This document shows, piece after piece, positions 9,022 through 19,261 of a DNA stretch of 38,008 bases (the stretch's first letter is position 1; every line of letters starts with the position of its first letter). The position numbers and the translations under genes were made by a program. The notes beneath the pieces were generated by a model. The model was not told the DNA's origin, did no database searches, and saw only the letters and a list, made by a program, of their open reading frames with translations. This DNA comes from an uncultured Pseudomonadota bacterium (lineage in GTDB: Bacteria > Pseudomonadota > Gammaproteobacteria > Burkholderiales > Eutrophovitaceae): positions 1-38,008 of the forward strand of contig CAJXOL010000009.1 of assembly GCA_913057675.1 (NCBI GenBank), in the 5' to 3' direction.

Positions 9022-9025
9022 GCGA

Positions 9026-9466
9026 ATGAGATTGAATGATATTTCTCCTGCGGATGGGTCTAAAAAAGTTAGGATGCGTGTCGGCCGTGGGGTTGGTAGT
9101 GGCAAGGGTAAGACCGCGGGACGGGGACATAAGGGTCAGCATTCTCGCGCTGGTGGCTACCACAAGGTGGGTTTTGAAGGTGGTCAGATGCCAATTGCAA
9201 GAAGACTTCCAAAACGAGGCTTTAGGTCAATGACCAGTGGTGATACTCGTGAAGTGAGATTAGATGAATTGAATAAAGTTGACGCGGACGTAATCGATTT
9301 GCAAGCTTTAAAGGCAGCGCAGATCGTTCCAAATTTCGTCAGTGCCGCGAAAGTATTCCTCTCAGGTGCATTAGCAGAGGGTAAGAAACCTCAGCTTAAG
9401 GGGATTCTCGTTACGAAGGGTGCGCGACTCGCTATTGAGACCGCCGGCGGAAAGATAGAGGATTAA
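9026..9466 (+). CDS. rplO: 50S ribosomal protein L15
   Basis: ATG at 9026 gives the standard [14 protein letters not shown] start and has GAGGG (9013-9017) upstream; a longer TTG frame from 9011 is rejected. The 146-residue product shows the glycine- and arginine-rich N-terminal extension [25 protein letters not shown] and the globular C-terminal domain. L15 is a late assembly protein deep in the 50S subunit. It precedes secY by four bases. Confidence 0.97.
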   Translation: MRLNDISPADGSKKVRMRVGRGVGSGKGKTAGRGHKGQHSRAGGYHKVGFEGGQMPIARRLPKRGFRSMTSGDTREVRLDELNKVDADVIDLQALKAAQIVPNFVSAAKVFLSGALAEGKKPQLKGILVTKGARLAIETAGGKIED

Positions 9467-9470
9467 GGCT

Positions 9471-10796
9471 TTGGCCGTTGGAACAAATAAAGGCTCAGGT
9501 ATGAGTAAATACGGGGATTTGAAAGCTCGATTACTCTTTTTGTTGTTCGCGTTAATCGTATATCGCTTGGGCGCCCACGTTCCCGTTCCTGGTATTGACC
9601 CTGTTCAGCTCGAAGAATTGTTCAAAGCGCAGGAGGGTGGCATATTGGGCATGTTTAATATGTTTTCGGGTGGTGCGTTACAGCGGTTTACAATATTTGC
9701 GTTAGGCATCATGCCGTATATTTCGGCATCCATCATCATGCAGTTGATGACCGTAGTTGTTCCGACTTTTGAGCAATTGAAGAAGGAAGGTGAGACCGGT
9801 CGCAAAAAGATAACTAAATATACTCGTTATGGAACCGTTGGTTTGGCCACATTTCAAGCCATCGGCATATCAGTGGCTCTTGAGTCTCAAGCAAACCTTG
9901 TGCTGGATCCAGGGTTGGCGTTTAGATTTACGACCGTTGTGACCTTGGTAACAGGGACTATGTTCCTTATGTGGTTGGGAGAGCAAATTACTGAGCGCGG
10001 TATTGGTAACGGTATTTCTCTCATAATTTTTGCTGGTATTGCTGCGGGTCTACCTAGTGCTGTTGCCGGCACTTTAGAGCTCGTTAGGACGGGTTCATTT
10101 TCTATCCCACTCGTTATGCTAATTTTTATTGGGGTGATTGCGATTACCGGGGTAGTAGTTTTCGTGGAGCGTGGGCAGCGTAAGATATTAGTAAATTATG
10201 CTAAGAGACAGGTGGGAAACAAGGTTTACGGTGGCCAGAGTTCTCATTTGCCGCTCAAGCTCAATATGGCCGGTGTTATTCCTCCCATTTTTGCATCAAG
10301 TATTATTTTGTTTCCAGCGACCTTGGCTGAATTCCTGGGTACGAACGAAAGTTTATACTGGCTTCGAGATATTGGTGGGCTTCTGCACCCCGGGCAGGTT
10401 CTTTATATGGTCGTATATGCGTTGGCTATCATATTTTTCTGTTTCTTTTATACGGCTTTGGTTTTCAACCCCAGAGAGACGGCGGATAACCTCAAGAAAA
10501 GCGGAGCGTTTGTGCCTGGCATTCGTCCAGGAGATCAAACAACTAAATATATAGAACGAATAGTGACGAGACTTACGCTGGTAGGGGCGTTTTATATTAC
10601 CGTCGTATGTCTCATACCTGAGTTGATGATAGTTAATTTTAATGTTCCGTTTTATTTTGGGGGAACAAGTTTGTTGATTATCGTTGTGGTTACGATGGAC
10701 TTTATGCAGCAAGTTCAAGCTTATGCAATGTCTAATCAGTATGAGAGTCTTCTTAAAAAGACAAACTTCAAGGGTGGGGCTATTCCTTCGCGTTAG
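9471..10796 (+). CDS. secY: SecY protein translocase channel subunit
   Basis: This is the 441-residue, ten-helix core of the SecYEG channel, which moves proteins across or into the inner membrane. Conserved stretches include [53 protein letters not shown] and the cytosolic loops [12 protein letters not shown] and [22 protein letters not shown]. The TTG start at 9471 has GAGGA eight bases upstream and gives the usual length. An ATG at 9501 would shorten it by ten residues and cannot be excluded. No infA lies between it and rpmJ. Confidence 0.96.
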   Translation: MAVGTNKGSGMSKYGDLKARLLFLLFALIVYRLGAHVPVPGIDPVQLEELFKAQEGGILGMFNMFSGGALQRFTIFALGIMPYISASIIMQLMTVVVPTFEQLKKEGETGRKKITKYTRYGTVGLATFQAIGISVALESQANLVLDPGLAFRFTTVVTLVTGTMFLMWLGEQITERGIGNGISLIIFAGIAAGLPSAVAGTLELVRTGSFSIPLVMLIFIGVIAITGVVVFVERGQRKILVNYAKRQVGNKVYGGQSSHLPLKLNMAGVIPPIFASSIILFPATLAEFLGTNESLYWLRDIGGLLHPGQVLYMVVYALAIIFFCFFYTALVFNPRETADNLKKSGAFVPGIRPGDQTTKYIERIVTRLTLVGAFYITVVCLIPELMIVNFNVPFYFGGTSLLIIVVVTMDFMQQVQAYAMSNQYESLLKKTNFKGGAIPSR

Positions 10797-10808
10797 GGAG
10801 ATAAAAAT

Positions 10809-10922
10809 ATGAAAGTTAAAGCATCAGTAAAAAAACTTTGTCGAAATTGCAAAATTGTTCGGCGAAAAAATGTCGTTAGGGTTATTTGTAAAGAGCCACG
10901 CCATAAGCAACGGCAAGGTTGA
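10809..10922 (+). CDS. rpmJ: 50S ribosomal protein L36
   Basis: This 37-codon gene encodes a protein starting [20 protein letters not shown] and ending [10 protein letters not shown]. Cys11, Cys14, Cys27 and His32 are the zinc ligands of the C+ form of L36. It is the smallest ribosomal protein and stabilises 23S rRNA near L6 and L16. GGGAG lies a few bases upstream. It closes the spc cluster directly after secY. Confidence 0.96.
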   Translation: MKVKASVKKLCRNCKIVRRKNVVRVICKEPRHKQRQG

Positions 10923-10957
10923 GAACATTCACCAATGAATTTTAGAAGAGATAAAAT

Positions 10958-11314
10958 ATGGCTCGTATAGCTGGCGTTAATATTCCGGATCAAAAGCACA
11001 CCTGGGTGGCTCTCACTGCTATCTATGGACTTGGTCGAACACGTGCGTTCGAGGTTTGCTCGAAAGCAGGTATTGAGCCATCCGTCAAGGTAAAAGATTT
11101 GTCTGGCGATGAAATGGAAAAGCTTAGAGAACAAATCGGTACGTTTATCGTAGAGGGAGATCTGCGACGCGAAGTCTCGATGAACATAAAGCGGTTGATG
11201 GATCTTGGTACTTATCGGGGAACACGACACCGTAAGGGCTTGCCTGTGAGGGGTCAGCGAACTAAAACGAATGCACGTACCCGTAAGGGGCCTAAACGGG
11301 CGATTAGAAAATAG
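10958..11314 (+). CDS. rpsM: 30S ribosomal protein S13
   Basis: The 118-residue product begins [30 protein letters not shown] and ends with the basic [31 protein letters not shown] tail that reaches the P-site tRNA. S13 forms intersubunit bridges in the 30S head. It opens the alpha cluster, 35 bases after rpmJ, with AGAAGAG upstream. The E. coli S4 repressor site lies in the equivalent leader; the leader here is too short to judge. Confidence 0.98.
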   Translation: MARIAGVNIPDQKHTWVALTAIYGLGRTRAFEVCSKAGIEPSVKVKDLSGDEMEKLREQIGTFIVEGDLRREVSMNIKRLMDLGTYRGTRHRKGLPVRGQRTKTNARTRKGPKRAIRK

Positions 11315-11371
11315 AGTAAGTCAGTAGTTCGATAACTGTAACCAATCACTTAGACTGAATGGAACTTTAGG

Positions 11372-11761
11372 ATGGCAAAAAACACACCAAGAGCACGCAA
11401 AAAAGTTAAGAAGAATGTCGCGGAGGGTATTGCGCACATCCATGCGTCATTTAATAACACGATCATTATGATTACCGACCGTCAGGGTAATGCGCTGTCT
11501 TGGTCCACTTCTGGTGCTAATGGGTTCAAGGGGTCGCGTAAAAGTACGCCATTTGCAGCCCAGGTTGCTGCTGAGGCGGCCGGGAAAATGGCTCAGGAAT
11601 GCGGCGTTAAAAATATTGAAGTTCGAATTAAGGGTCCTGGGCCTGGCAGAGAGTCTGCGGTCAGAGCGCTTAATTCAGTAGGTTTCAAGATCACGAGTAT
11701 CTCAGACGTTACTCCTGTTCCACATAATGGATGTCGTCCGCCAAAACGACGCAGAATTTAA
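11372..11761 (+). CDS. rpsK: 30S ribosomal protein S11
   Basis: The 129-residue protein has the S11 core [44 protein letters not shown] and the C-terminal [20 protein letters not shown]. The Asn-Gly in this end is the site of isoaspartate formation in E. coli S11. S11 lies on the 30S platform close to the E-site mRNA. A 57-base gap separates it from rpsM, and I see nothing notable in that gap. Confidence 0.98.
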   Translation: MAKNTPRARKKVKKNVAEGIAHIHASFNNTIIMITDRQGNALSWSTSGANGFKGSRKSTPFAAQVAAEAAGKMAQECGVKNIEVRIKGPGPGRESAVRALNSVGFKITSISDVTPVPHNGCRPPKRRRI

Positions 11762-11774
11762 GGAGCAATGAATT

Positions 11775-12401
11775 ATGGCTAGAAATACAGATCCTAAGTG
11801 TCGCCAATGTCGTCGAGAGGGTGAGAAGTTGTTCATCAAAGGCGAAAAGTGCTATACGGATAAATGTGGAATTGAGCGTCGACCCTATCCACCGGGGCAG
11901 CACGGACAAAAAGGCAGTCGTATGTCCGAGTTTGGACGTCAGCTAAGAGAGAAGCAAAAGATGCGTCGTATCTATGGAGTGCTTGAGCGACAGTTCCGTA
12001 AGACTTATAAAGAGGCGGCTCGTCGAAAAGGCGTGACGGGAGAAACTCTCCTACAGGACCTCGAAAGTCGCCTGGATTCAGTTGCTTTGCGCATGGGTTT
12101 CGGTGCGTCTCGTAGTGAGGCACGGCAGGTGGTTAGACACAATGGTGTAATGGTTAATGGAAGGCGTGTCAACATCCCGTCTTATATTGTTAAGCCAGGC
12201 GACATTGTCGAAATTGCGGAGAGGGCCAAAGCTCATCTCAGGGTTAAAGCGTCGCTCGAAGCTGCAGAAGGAAGAGGTTTTCCTGATTGGGTAGAAGTCG
12301 ATGTTAAAGGACTAAAGGGGACTTTCAAATCTATACCGCAACGGGCTGATTTGTCGTCAACGATCAATGAGTCATTGGTTGTTGAGTTGTACTCTAAGTA
12401 A
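11775..12401 (+). CDS. rpsD: 30S ribosomal protein S4
   Basis: The 208-residue protein has four N-terminal cysteines (Cys9, Cys12, Cys26, Cys31) in a zinc-binding pattern, so it is the C+ form. An S4 RNA-binding domain follows ([44 protein letters not shown], about residues 97-140). S4 initiates 30S assembly, helps unwind mRNA at the entry site, and in E. coli represses the alpha operon. AAGGAG lies about ten bases before the ATG. Confidence 0.98.
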   Translation: MARNTDPKCRQCRREGEKLFIKGEKCYTDKCGIERRPYPPGQHGQKGSRMSEFGRQLREKQKMRRIYGVLERQFRKTYKEAARRKGVTGETLLQDLESRLDSVALRMGFGASRSEARQVVRHNGVMVNGRRVNIPSYIVKPGDIVEIAERAKAHLRVKASLEAAEGRGFPDWVEVDVKGLKGTFKSIPQRADLSSTINESLVVELYSK

Positions 12402-12431
12402 GTTTGATTTACGTGTGGAGCTAGTTAGATC

Positions 12432-12458
12432 AGTTTCACGAATTTATTTTTCGAAACT
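12432..12458 (+). promoter_or_regulatory. Hairpin in the rpoA leader
   Basis: AGTTT (12432-12436) pairs with AAACT (12454-12458), and CGAA (12439-12442) pairs with TTCG (12450-12453). This gives a nine-pair stem with a two-base bulge and a seven-base T-rich loop. It ends eight bases before the AAAAGGG ribosome binding site of rpoA, inside a 76-base gap after rpsD. It could tune rpoA expression relative to the ribosomal genes; no binding protein is known. Confidence 0.35.
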
Positions 12459-12477
12459 TTTGAAAAGGGTCGAATAG

Positions 12478-13455
12478 ATGCTTAATAGCTTTTTGAAGCC
12501 AAAAATTATTGATGTTAGATTAATTGCTCCGGGACAAGCCAAAGTGGTCATGGAGCCATTTGAGCGTGGTTTTGGGCATACTTTGGGTAATGCTCTTCGT
12601 AGGGTGCTTCTTTCGTCCTTACCGGGATTTGCGCCAACGGAAGTAAAAATTGATGGTGTATTACATGAGTACTCAACGCTGGATGGTGTGCAGGAGGATG
12701 TAGTAGATATTCTTCTCAACCTCAAAGGGGTTATTTTGCGGTTGCATAACCGGGATGAAATCACCTTGAGTCTGTCCAAAGATGGCGAAGGCGCGGTTAC
12801 CGCGGCTGATATTGAGACTAGTCATGATGTGGAGATTATTAACCCCGAGCATGTGATCGCACATTTGGCTCCTGGTGGAAAAATCAGCATGGAAATCAAG
12901 GTTCAGGGTGGGCGTGGTTACGTGCCTGCTAATGTTCGGTTGAGTGATGGTGATGAAAATCGGGTTATTGGGAGTCTTTTACTTGACGCTTCATTTAGTC
13001 CAGTCACAAAGGTGAGCTATGCTGTCGAGAGTGCTCGTGTGGAGCAACGAACGGACCTTGATAAGCTTGTTATAGATATTGAGACTAACGGGTCCGTTGA
13101 CCCAGAAGAGTCAGTTCGATTTGCGGCACGAATTTTGATGGATCAACTGTCAAGTTTTGCTGAGCTCGAGGGGACGGTCGCGGAGGAAAGTGTTCCGCAG
13201 AAGCCCGATGTTGACCCCGCCTTTTTGCGACCAGTGGATGACTTGGAATTGACCGTACGTTCAGCGAATTGTCTTAAGGCCGAGAGTATTTACTATATTG
13301 GTGATTTGATTCAACGGACGGAGAATGAGCTTTTAAAGACACCTAATCTTGGTCGTAAGTCACTGAATGAAATTAAGGATGTTCTCGCTTCAAGAGGTTT
13401 GTCTCTTGGTATGAAAATAGATAGTTGGCCAGAGTCTCTGTCAGAGGCAGCTTGA
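12478..13455 (+). CDS. rpoA: DNA-directed RNA polymerase subunit alpha
   Basis: The 325-residue protein has the assembly N-terminal domain (residues about 1-235, with [25 protein letters not shown] and [29 protein letters not shown]). An acidic linker joins it to a C-terminal domain (about 245-325) whose [42 protein letters not shown] contains the arginine that contacts UP elements. The alpha dimer scaffolds RNA polymerase and receives activators. It lies between rpsD and rplQ, as in the alpha operon. Confidence 0.98.
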   Translation: MLNSFLKPKIIDVRLIAPGQAKVVMEPFERGFGHTLGNALRRVLLSSLPGFAPTEVKIDGVLHEYSTLDGVQEDVVDILLNLKGVILRLHNRDEITLSLSKDGEGAVTAADIETSHDVEIINPEHVIAHLAPGGKISMEIKVQGGRGYVPANVRLSDGDENRVIGSLLLDASFSPVTKVSYAVESARVEQRTDLDKLVIDIETNGSVDPEESVRFAARILMDQLSSFAELEGTVAEESVPQKPDVDPAFLRPVDDLELTVRSANCLKAESIYYIGDLIQRTENELLKTPNLGRKSLNEIKDVLASRGLSLGMKIDSWPESLSEAA

Positions 13456-13500
13456 GCTGTTTTTGTCGAGACTTAGTTAAAATAAGGAAGGAATCACCCC

Positions 13501-13899
13501 ATGCGACATAGGCTTGGACTTCGAAAACTTAATCGTACTTCTTCTCATCGGGAAGCGATGTTCCGCAATATGACGAATTCGTTATTGCGTCATGAAGTCA
13601 TTAAAACAACCCTTCCAAAAGCGAAGGAATTACGTCGCGTAGCCGAACCAATCATTACGCTTGCTAAAAAAGCTACAGTAGCGAATCGTAGATTAGCTTT
13701 TTCCCGATTGCGTGATCGTGAGATCGTGGGAAAGTTATTCGAGGAGCTTGGACCCCGCTATGCATCACGTAACGGTGGGTATTTACGGATTCTGAAATAC
13801 GGATTCCGACAAGGAGATAATGCACCGATGGCATTGGTGGAGTTGATGGATCGTCCTGCTTTGGATGACGCTGTCGTGCAAGACGCGGCAGAAGAATAG
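13501..13899 (+). CDS. rplQ: 50S ribosomal protein L17
   Basis: The 132-residue protein begins [46 protein letters not shown] and contains [33 protein letters not shown], which are L17 hallmarks. It lies near the tunnel exit. AAGGAAGGA provides a strong ribosome binding site. It is the last gene of the alpha cluster and is followed within 40 bases by a terminator. Confidence 0.98.
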   Translation: MRHRLGLRKLNRTSSHREAMFRNMTNSLLRHEVIKTTLPKAKELRRVAEPIITLAKKATVANRRLAFSRLRDREIVGKLFEELGPRYASRNGGYLRILKYGFRQGDNAPMALVELMDRPALDDAVVQDAAEE

Positions 13900-13933
13900 C
13901 AAGAAATTTAGAACGATCAGTTTTTAGAGTTAT

Positions 13934-13967
13934 AAAAAAAGCCGGCAGTTGATGCTGGCTTTTTTTT
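13934..13967. terminator. Bidirectional intrinsic terminator between rplQ and uvrA
   Basis: AGCCGGCA (13940-13947) pairs with TGCTGGCT (13953-13960) across a five-base loop, with one G-U pair. Seven T residues follow on the plus strand, and seven A residues precede it, giving a U-tract for the opposite strand. It ends the alpha cluster and, read the other way, ends uvrA, whose stop lies at 13975-13977. Confidence 0.88.
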
Positions 13968-13974
13968 CATTTGG

Positions 13975-16803
13975 TCAATTTTTTGTTTCTAAAAGTCGTT
14001 TTAAGTAACGACCGGTGTGACTTTCGTTAACTTTGGCTATTTGTTCTGGAGGCCCCTCAGCTATAATGTGTCCGCCAAGATTTCCGCCTTCAGGCCCTAG
14101 ATCTATGACCCAGTCCGCACGCTTGATAACATCCAAATTGTGTTCAATTACTACAATTGAGTTTCCTTGATCTCTTAGTTTGACTAATATGTGGAGTAGC
14201 CAGGAGATGTCACTGAAGTGAAGTCCCGTTGTAGGTTCATCTAATACGTAGAGCGTGTCACCAGAATTTCTTTTAGATAACTCACTTGCAAGTTTAACCC
14301 TTTGTGCTTCTCCACCTGATAAGGTCGTAGCACTTTGCCCCAAGGTTATATAGCCAAGACCCACCTCGTTTAATATCAAAAGTTTACGCTTTAAGCTCGG
14401 CACTGATGAGAAGAATGTTAACGCTTCTGTGACTCCCATTTCCAAGATATCAGAAATATTTTTGCCCTTATAATTTATGTCTAACGTTTCTTGGCTATAG
14501 CGTTTTCCTTGGCAAACTTCGCAGGTTACAAAAACGTCAGGTAAGAAATGCAACTCTATTCGTCGACTACCTTCACCTTGGCAAGTCTCACATCTTCCTC
14601 CTCGGACATTAAAAGAAAATCGTCCGGAGGAATATCCGCGTTCACGAGCAAGAGGAACTTGAGAAAACAATTCTCTAATTGTAGTGAACATTCCGGTATA
14701 GGTGGCCGGGTTTGATCGTGGGCTTCTTCCAATGGCACTTTGGTCTACGTTTACGAGGTGCTTGATCTGGGTGCTCTCGGTAATATCGTCGTAGAGGTAT
14801 TCTCCTTTTGCGCGACCGCCGAGTTGTCGGGCTATAGCGGGAACAAATGTATCATTGATGAGCGTGGATTTCCCTGATCCGGATACGCCTGTGATACATA
14901 CGAATACGCCTAGCGGTATTACTAAGTCGACTTGTTTAAGGTTATTAGCTCGCGCGCCTGTGAGCTTGATGGTTGGTGTTGCTGCAGTGATAGTCTTAGT
15001 GGGAAATTCGAATATTTTTTTTGTCCCGGACAAGTAAGGTCCAGTAACTGATGTGGAATCAGTCAGTATGTCTATTGGAGTTCCTTCAAACACTACATGC
15101 CCACCCGAGTCTCCCGATCCAGGGCCGATATCAATGACATAATCGGCTTCAACGATTGTTTCTTCGTCGTGCTCCACTACAATTACGGTGTTTCCTAAAT
15201 CTCTGAGTTTTTTAATTGATTGAATGAGTCTTTGATTGTCTCTTTGATGCAGCCCAATCGAGGGTTCATCTAAGACGTACATCACGCCACTTAATCCCGC
15301 TCCAATCTGAGATGCGAGTCTAATGCGTTGAGATTCTCCCCCCGAAAGTGTTGCAGCCTTTCTTTCCAGAGAAAGGTATCCCAAGCCTACGTCGATGAGG
15401 AACCCCACGCGATTGATGATTTCAGCGATGACTCGCTCTGAGATAGCCCTCGTTTGTGAGTGATTAATCAAGCTTTGAAAAAATATTTTGGCCTCAGTCA
15501 GTGGCATTTTGTTCACCTCTGCGATCTCAAGCCCATTAACCCTGACATTCTTGGCTTCTGGTCTTAATCGAGAGCCTGCACAATCCGGACAATTTCTTAG
15601 ACTAATAAACTTTGCTAATTCCTCTTTTACCGCTTCTTCTCTGGTTTCGGTATGGCGTCGATTAAAATTCTTTATGACACCTTCAAATGTATGATTTTCT
15701 GTTTTGGTATCTCCGTCTTTTCCGTGATAATAAAATTTTATTTTTTGTTTTCCTGACCCGTAGAGCACCACGTCTTTAACGTCACTTGTCAAATATTCAT
15801 ACGGTGTATCCAGGTCGAATTTATAATGCTTACTTAGACTGGAAAGCATATTAAAGAAAAATTTATTTCTTCTATCCCAGCCCCTGATAGCCCCTGAGGC
15901 AAGTGATAACGCAGGGTGTGCGATAATTTTTTCAGCGTCAAAAATTTCCAATTGCCCAATGCCCTCGCATGCTGGGCAAGAGCCACTTGGGTGGTTAAAT
16001 GAGAACATCCTCGGGTTCAGTGGGGGGGATGTGTGGTCACATTTAGTACAACTAAAAATTGCTGAAAGATTGTAATCCTTAACTGCGTCAATATCATGCA
16101 CCAGAAGACCATTTGGGTTTTGCCTCAGGGCCGTTTCTAAAGATTCCGCTAGCCGTCCTTTTGAATCGTTAGAGATTTTGAGTCGATCTATTACGAGTTG
16201 GACTTCTTTATTTTTGTGTGTGATTGTTGGTGCAGACTGGTCGTCTAGGTCAATGATTGCGCCGTCGATGCGTATTCGGAAGAAACCCTGCGCTCTGAAA
16301 CGTTCGATAAGGCTAGTAGTTGTTTGCACCTTAGGTTTTTTTATTGGGGCTAAAATCAGTATCCGTTTGTTTGTTCCAATCTCAAGGATAAAATCAATCA
16401 TTTCTGAAATCGAATATGCCTTTAATGGCTCCTGATGTTTAGGACAGTACTGCTCTCCTGTTCGAGAATATAAGAGACGTAAGTAATCGTGAATTTCTGT
16501 AACTGTACCTACGGTAGAGCGCGGATTGTTGTTTTTAGATTTTTGTTCGATAGCGATTGCGGGAGATAGCCCCTCTATTGAATCTACATCGGGCTTTTCT
16601 AATACTTCTAAAAATTGACGTGCATATGCTGAGAGTGATTCAATGTAGCGACGTTGCCCCTCCGCGAACAAAGTGTCAAATGCCAAAGATGACTTCCCAG
16701 ACCCCGATAAGCCTGTGAAAACAACAAGTTTATTTTTTGGGATATCGACGTTGATATTTTTGAGGTTATGGGTTCTAGCGCCTCTAACTTTTATTGCATC
16801 CAT
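13975..16803 (-). CDS. uvrA: UvrABC excinuclease subunit A
   Basis: This 942-residue protein is the damage-recognition ATPase of nucleotide excision repair and works as a dimer with UvrB. It has two ABC modules. Walker [10 protein letters not shown] is at 31-39 and a second, GVSGSGKST, is near 640. The LSGGESQR and LSGGEAQR signatures are near 486 and 828. Zinc modules with paired cysteines sit near 250-282 and 736-766. Length matches the family. It runs convergent to rplQ and divergent from the MFS gene; I see no convincing LexA box in the 116-base divergent gap. Confidence 0.98.
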   Translation of the reverse strand: MDAIKVRGARTHNLKNINVDIPKNKLVVFTGLSGSGKSSLAFDTLFAEGQRRYIESLSAYARQFLEVLEKPDVDSIEGLSPAIAIEQKSKNNNPRSTVGTVTEIHDYLRLLYSRTGEQYCPKHQEPLKAYSISEMIDFILEIGTNKRILILAPIKKPKVQTTTSLIERFRAQGFFRIRIDGAIIDLDDQSAPTITHKNKEVQLVIDRLKISNDSKGRLAESLETALRQNPNGLLVHDIDAVKDYNLSAIFSCTKCDHTSPPLNPRMFSFNHPSGSCPACEGIGQLEIFDAEKIIAHPALSLASGAIRGWDRRNKFFFNMLSSLSKHYKFDLDTPYEYLTSDVKDVVLYGSGKQKIKFYYHGKDGDTKTENHTFEGVIKNFNRRHTETREEAVKEELAKFISLRNCPDCAGSRLRPEAKNVRVNGLEIAEVNKMPLTEAKIFFQSLINHSQTRAISERVIAEIINRVGFLIDVGLGYLSLERKAATLSGGESQRIRLASQIGAGLSGVMYVLDEPSIGLHQRDNQRLIQSIKKLRDLGNTVIVVEHDEETIVEADYVIDIGPGSGDSGGHVVFEGTPIDILTDSTSVTGPYLSGTKKIFEFPTKTITAATPTIKLTGARANNLKQVDLVIPLGVFVCITGVSGSGKSTLINDTFVPAIARQLGGRAKGEYLYDDITESTQIKHLVNVDQSAIGRSPRSNPATYTGMFTTIRELFSQVPLARERGYSSGRFSFNVRGGRCETCQGEGSRRIELHFLPDVFVTCEVCQGKRYSQETLDINYKGKNISDILEMGVTEALTFFSSVPSLKRKLLILNEVGLGYITLGQSATTLSGGEAQRVKLASELSKRNSGDTLYVLDEPTTGLHFSDISWLLHILVKLRDQGNSIVVIEHNLDVIKRADWVIDLGPEGGNLGGHIIAEGPPEQIAKVNESHTGRYLKRLLETKN

Positions 16804-16847
16804 AGTTCTACGTAGGTCAGAATAATTTGCTTATTCGACGATTTCCA

Positions 16848-16875
16848 TTGAAAAAGAGTAACCTGCTACTATACC
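16848..16875 (+). promoter_or_regulatory. Predicted sigma-70 promoter of the MFS gene
   Basis: TTGAAA (16848-16853) and TATACC (16870-16875) are separated by 16 bases in the divergent gap between uvrA and the MFS transporter. The expected start near 16882 would leave a leader of about 38 bases before ATG 16920. Predicted from consensus only. Confidence 0.45.
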
Positions 16876-16919
16876 GACTTAAGTTCTAATTTACCTCTAA
16901 GAATCTCCAATATTATTCA

Positions 16920-18101
16920 ATGACAAGCTTCACTCAGAGCGAACGAAGAGCCAGTATCGGATTGGCAGGCGTGTTTAGTTTACGTATGTTTGGGTTGTTC
17001 GTGATCCTTCCTGTTGTCGCGTTATATGCCGATACTTTGCCCGGTGGTGAGAGCGCGACCCTCATTGGTTTGGCGATAGGAATCTACGGTTTAACGCAAG
17101 CGATGTTTCAGATTCCTCTGGGTCGCTTATCGGATTTTTGGGGTCGAAAAAAGACGATATACCTTGGGTTGTGCATATTCATTGTTGGAAGTCTCGTTGC
17201 CGCATGGGCTGACTCACTACTCACATTGTGTGTTGGCCGGGCTATTCAGGGGGCAGGGGCTGTCTCAGCGGCGGTGATCGCGCTGAATGCGGATCTCACG
17301 CGAGATGAAGTGCGCACTAAGTCCATGGCGGTCATCGGCATTACGATTGGCTTTACCTTTATCTTATCAATCGTGCTGGGTCCGGTCCTAGATGGATTTG
17401 TCGGGCTTCCGGGTATATTTCTAATTACAGCGTTTCTGACTTGTTTATCTATGGCGGTTGTTTACTTCTACGTACCTGACCCCGAGCCGACAAGTAAACG
17501 GGGGGAAGATGTTCCTGTTAAATTAAAAGTAATTTTATGTAATAGAGATTTGCTTAGACTTGATTTTGGCATTTTTTCTTTACATGGGATCCTGATGGCG
17601 ATGTTTGTGTCTTTACCATTTATCCTTTCTGGATTAGAGGGAGGGTTAATTTCTTGGCAGTTCTATCTCGTCGTGATGGTGTCTAGCATCTTAATCATGC
17701 TGCCATTGATGATGGTGTCGGAGAAATTTGGACATCGCAAAGCCATATTTTTATTGAGCATCATGATGATCGTTGCGGCAGAGCTGCTGCTCGGTATATT
17801 TAATTTTGGTCAACTGGGTCTTGGTCTGGCATTGATCCTGTTTTTTGGTGCGTTTAATTTGCTGGAGGCGTCACTTCCTTCTTGGGTGTCGCGTGTGGCG
17901 GATTCCAAGTCTAAGGGCACGGCGTTAGGGGTCTACAGTACTGGCCAATACCTGGGAACGTTTATTGGGGGAGTGGCTGGAGGCTGGACATACCAGCATT
18001 ACTCAGGCCAAGGCGTCTTCATCTTTTGTGCCGTATGGGCTTTGGTGTGGCTGTTTGCGTCGGCAAAAATGTCAGATTCAGGTAGTCGAATTAGCCAATA
18101 A
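16920..18101 (+). CDS. MFS transporter, YajR-like
   Basis: The 393-residue protein is a twelve-helix major facilitator. The start ERRASIGLAGVFSLRMFGLFVILPVVALYADTL and IGIYGLTQAMFQIPLGRLSDFWGRKK (motif A, about residues 58-83) closely resemble E. coli YajR. It is probably a proton-driven exporter of unknown substrate. It stops after helix 12 (WALVWLFASAKMSDSGSRISQ), so it lacks the soluble YAM domain that YajR carries at its C-terminus. The place between uvrA and ssb is a common one for this transporter in beta- and gammaproteobacteria. No clear ribosome binding site is visible. Confidence 0.9.
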   Translation: MTSFTQSERRASIGLAGVFSLRMFGLFVILPVVALYADTLPGGESATLIGLAIGIYGLTQAMFQIPLGRLSDFWGRKKTIYLGLCIFIVGSLVAAWADSLLTLCVGRAIQGAGAVSAAVIALNADLTRDEVRTKSMAVIGITIGFTFILSIVLGPVLDGFVGLPGIFLITAFLTCLSMAVVYFYVPDPEPTSKRGEDVPVKLKVILCNRDLLRLDFGIFSLHGILMAMFVSLPFILSGLEGGLISWQFYLVVMVSSILIMLPLMMVSEKFGHRKAIFLLSIMMIVAAELLLGIFNFGQLGLGLALILFFGAFNLLEASLPSWVSRVADSKSKGTALGVYSTGQYLGTFIGGVAGGWTYQHYSGQGVFIFCAVWALVWLFASAKMSDSGSRISQ

Positions 18102-18233
18102 TTTATTTTGGCTATAGCGCATATGTACTAAAGACGTTAAAGTAAGTATTCAAGCGTTGATGAGGTTGTTAATCAGTTTTGAAAAAGGCTGCGCCCAGCG
18201 TGAAATCACAGTTTTAAAAACAGGAGAAAGTTG

Positions 18234-18686
18234 ATGGCTTCCGTAAATAAGGTCATTCTTGTTGGTAATCTTGGGAGAGATCCTGAAGTTCGTCGTATGC
18301 CAAGTGGAGACGCAATGGTTAGCTTAAGTATTGCGACAACGGACACTTGGAAGGATAAGAGTGGTGAGCGTCAAGAGAAGACGGAATGGCACAGAATAGT
18401 CATTTTTGGCCGACTGGCAGAGGTCGCTGGAGAGTATCTTAAGAAAGGGTCACAGACATATTTTGAGGGTCGCTTACAAACCAGAAAATGGACAGATAAG
18501 GAAGGTCAGGAGAAATATACAACCGAGGTTGTAGCTGACCGGATGCAAATGTTAGGGTCTCGACCAGCTTCTGGTGGCGGCGGGGATTTTGGTGGCAGCC
18601 AATCACCTAGCAAGGGGGCTGCCCCCTCTGGTTCTGGTGAATTTTCGGGTGGCTTAGATGATTTAGAGGATGATATTCCGTTTTAA
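18234..18686 (+). CDS. ssb: Single-stranded DNA-binding protein
   Basis: The 150-residue protein has the N-terminal OB fold ([54 protein letters not shown]). A Gly/Ser-rich linker follows, then the acidic tail DDLEDDIPF that recruits repair and replication partners. It coats single-stranded DNA as a tetramer. ATG at 18234 has AGGAGA upstream; a TTG three bases earlier is rejected. It follows the MFS gene by 132 bases, where I see no convincing promoter or SOS box. Confidence 0.98.
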   Translation: MASVNKVILVGNLGRDPEVRRMPSGDAMVSLSIATTDTWKDKSGERQEKTEWHRIVIFGRLAEVAGEYLKKGSQTYFEGRLQTRKWTDKEGQEKYTTEVVADRMQMLGSRPASGGGGDFGGSQSPSKGAAPSGSGEFSGGLDDLEDDIPF

Positions 18687-18807
18687 ATGTAAGCTTATGT
18701 GATTGTGATAAAAGAACCGAGGTTTTTTAGCGTGCCTTCTTCTCCGGACGTGCCCTAGCCTAAACACTAGAGAGCTCCTCTTCATTAAATTTGTCCCGTG
18801 ATTGCTG

Positions 18808-19056
18808 TTATTTGTTTTTCCGGATTAAAAACCGGTAACTAGGATCTGATTCTGATGTGTCGAGTAAGTCGTGACCTGTTTGCCGGCAAAAGGCATGAAA
18901 GTCTGGAACCGATCCGGGGTCAGTTGTAAACACCTCTAGTACCTGCCCGATGCCGATTTGTTGAAGCGCTTTTTTTGTTTTCAATATAGGAAGTGGACAG
19001 TTCAGTCCTTTAACATCGAGCGATAAGCCTATTGGGATATTTAATTCCTCTGACAT
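18808..19056 (-). CDS. TusA/SirA-family sulfur carrier protein
   Basis: This 82-residue protein has the family motif LNCPLPILKTKKAL, with Cys20 as the presumed persulfide-carrying residue, followed by the conserved LEVFTTDPGSVPDFHAFCRQTGHDLL. Members relay sulfur for tRNA thiolation, molybdenum cofactor or sulfur oxidation; which role applies here cannot be told. It is a monocistronic gene convergent with ssb. The 121 bases between them contain only a weak short hairpin near the AACC-GA-GGTT sequence. Confidence 0.92.
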   Translation of the reverse strand: MSEELNIPIGLSLDVKGLNCPLPILKTKKALQQIGIGQVLEVFTTDPGSVPDFHAFCRQTGHDLLDTSESDPSYRFLIRKNK

Positions 19057-19219
19057 TTCTAACTTTGCCTTGATTTCATAAGTAATTTGATTGAATTCTG
19101 ATTATACCTTGGAGAGCCTTATGGGGGGGATAAGAGGCTATTGTGATAGGATTAAAAAATGATGAACTTTGTAATGCGCTTAAACGTTTTAATTTTAAGA
19201 TCGCATACTGATACTGAAT

Positions 19220-19235
19220 AACTCATGTGTGAGTT
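19220..19235 (+). promoter_or_regulatory. Inverted repeat upstream of the indolepyruvate oxidoreductase
   Basis: AACTCA (19220-19225) and TGAGTT (19230-19235) form a perfect inverted repeat with a four-base spacer, 26 bases before the ATG of the downstream gene. About 40 bases earlier, TTAAACGTTTTAA (19180-19192) is a near-palindrome resembling LacI-family operators. Either could be a regulator site; no adjacent regulator gene is seen. Confidence 0.3.
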
Positions 19236-19261
19236 TAGTTAAACGGGGGGTTTGACTGGTT

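Noticed and set aside
16804-16919. A possible LexA (SOS) site in the uvrA-MFS gap, around CTGCTACTATACCGAC.
   Set aside because: The second half lacks CAG, so the CTG-N10-CAG pattern is not met.
18687-18807. A terminator between ssb and the TusA-like gene (AACC-GA-GGTT followed by T residues).
   Set aside because: The stem is four pairs with a two-base loop, too weak to call.
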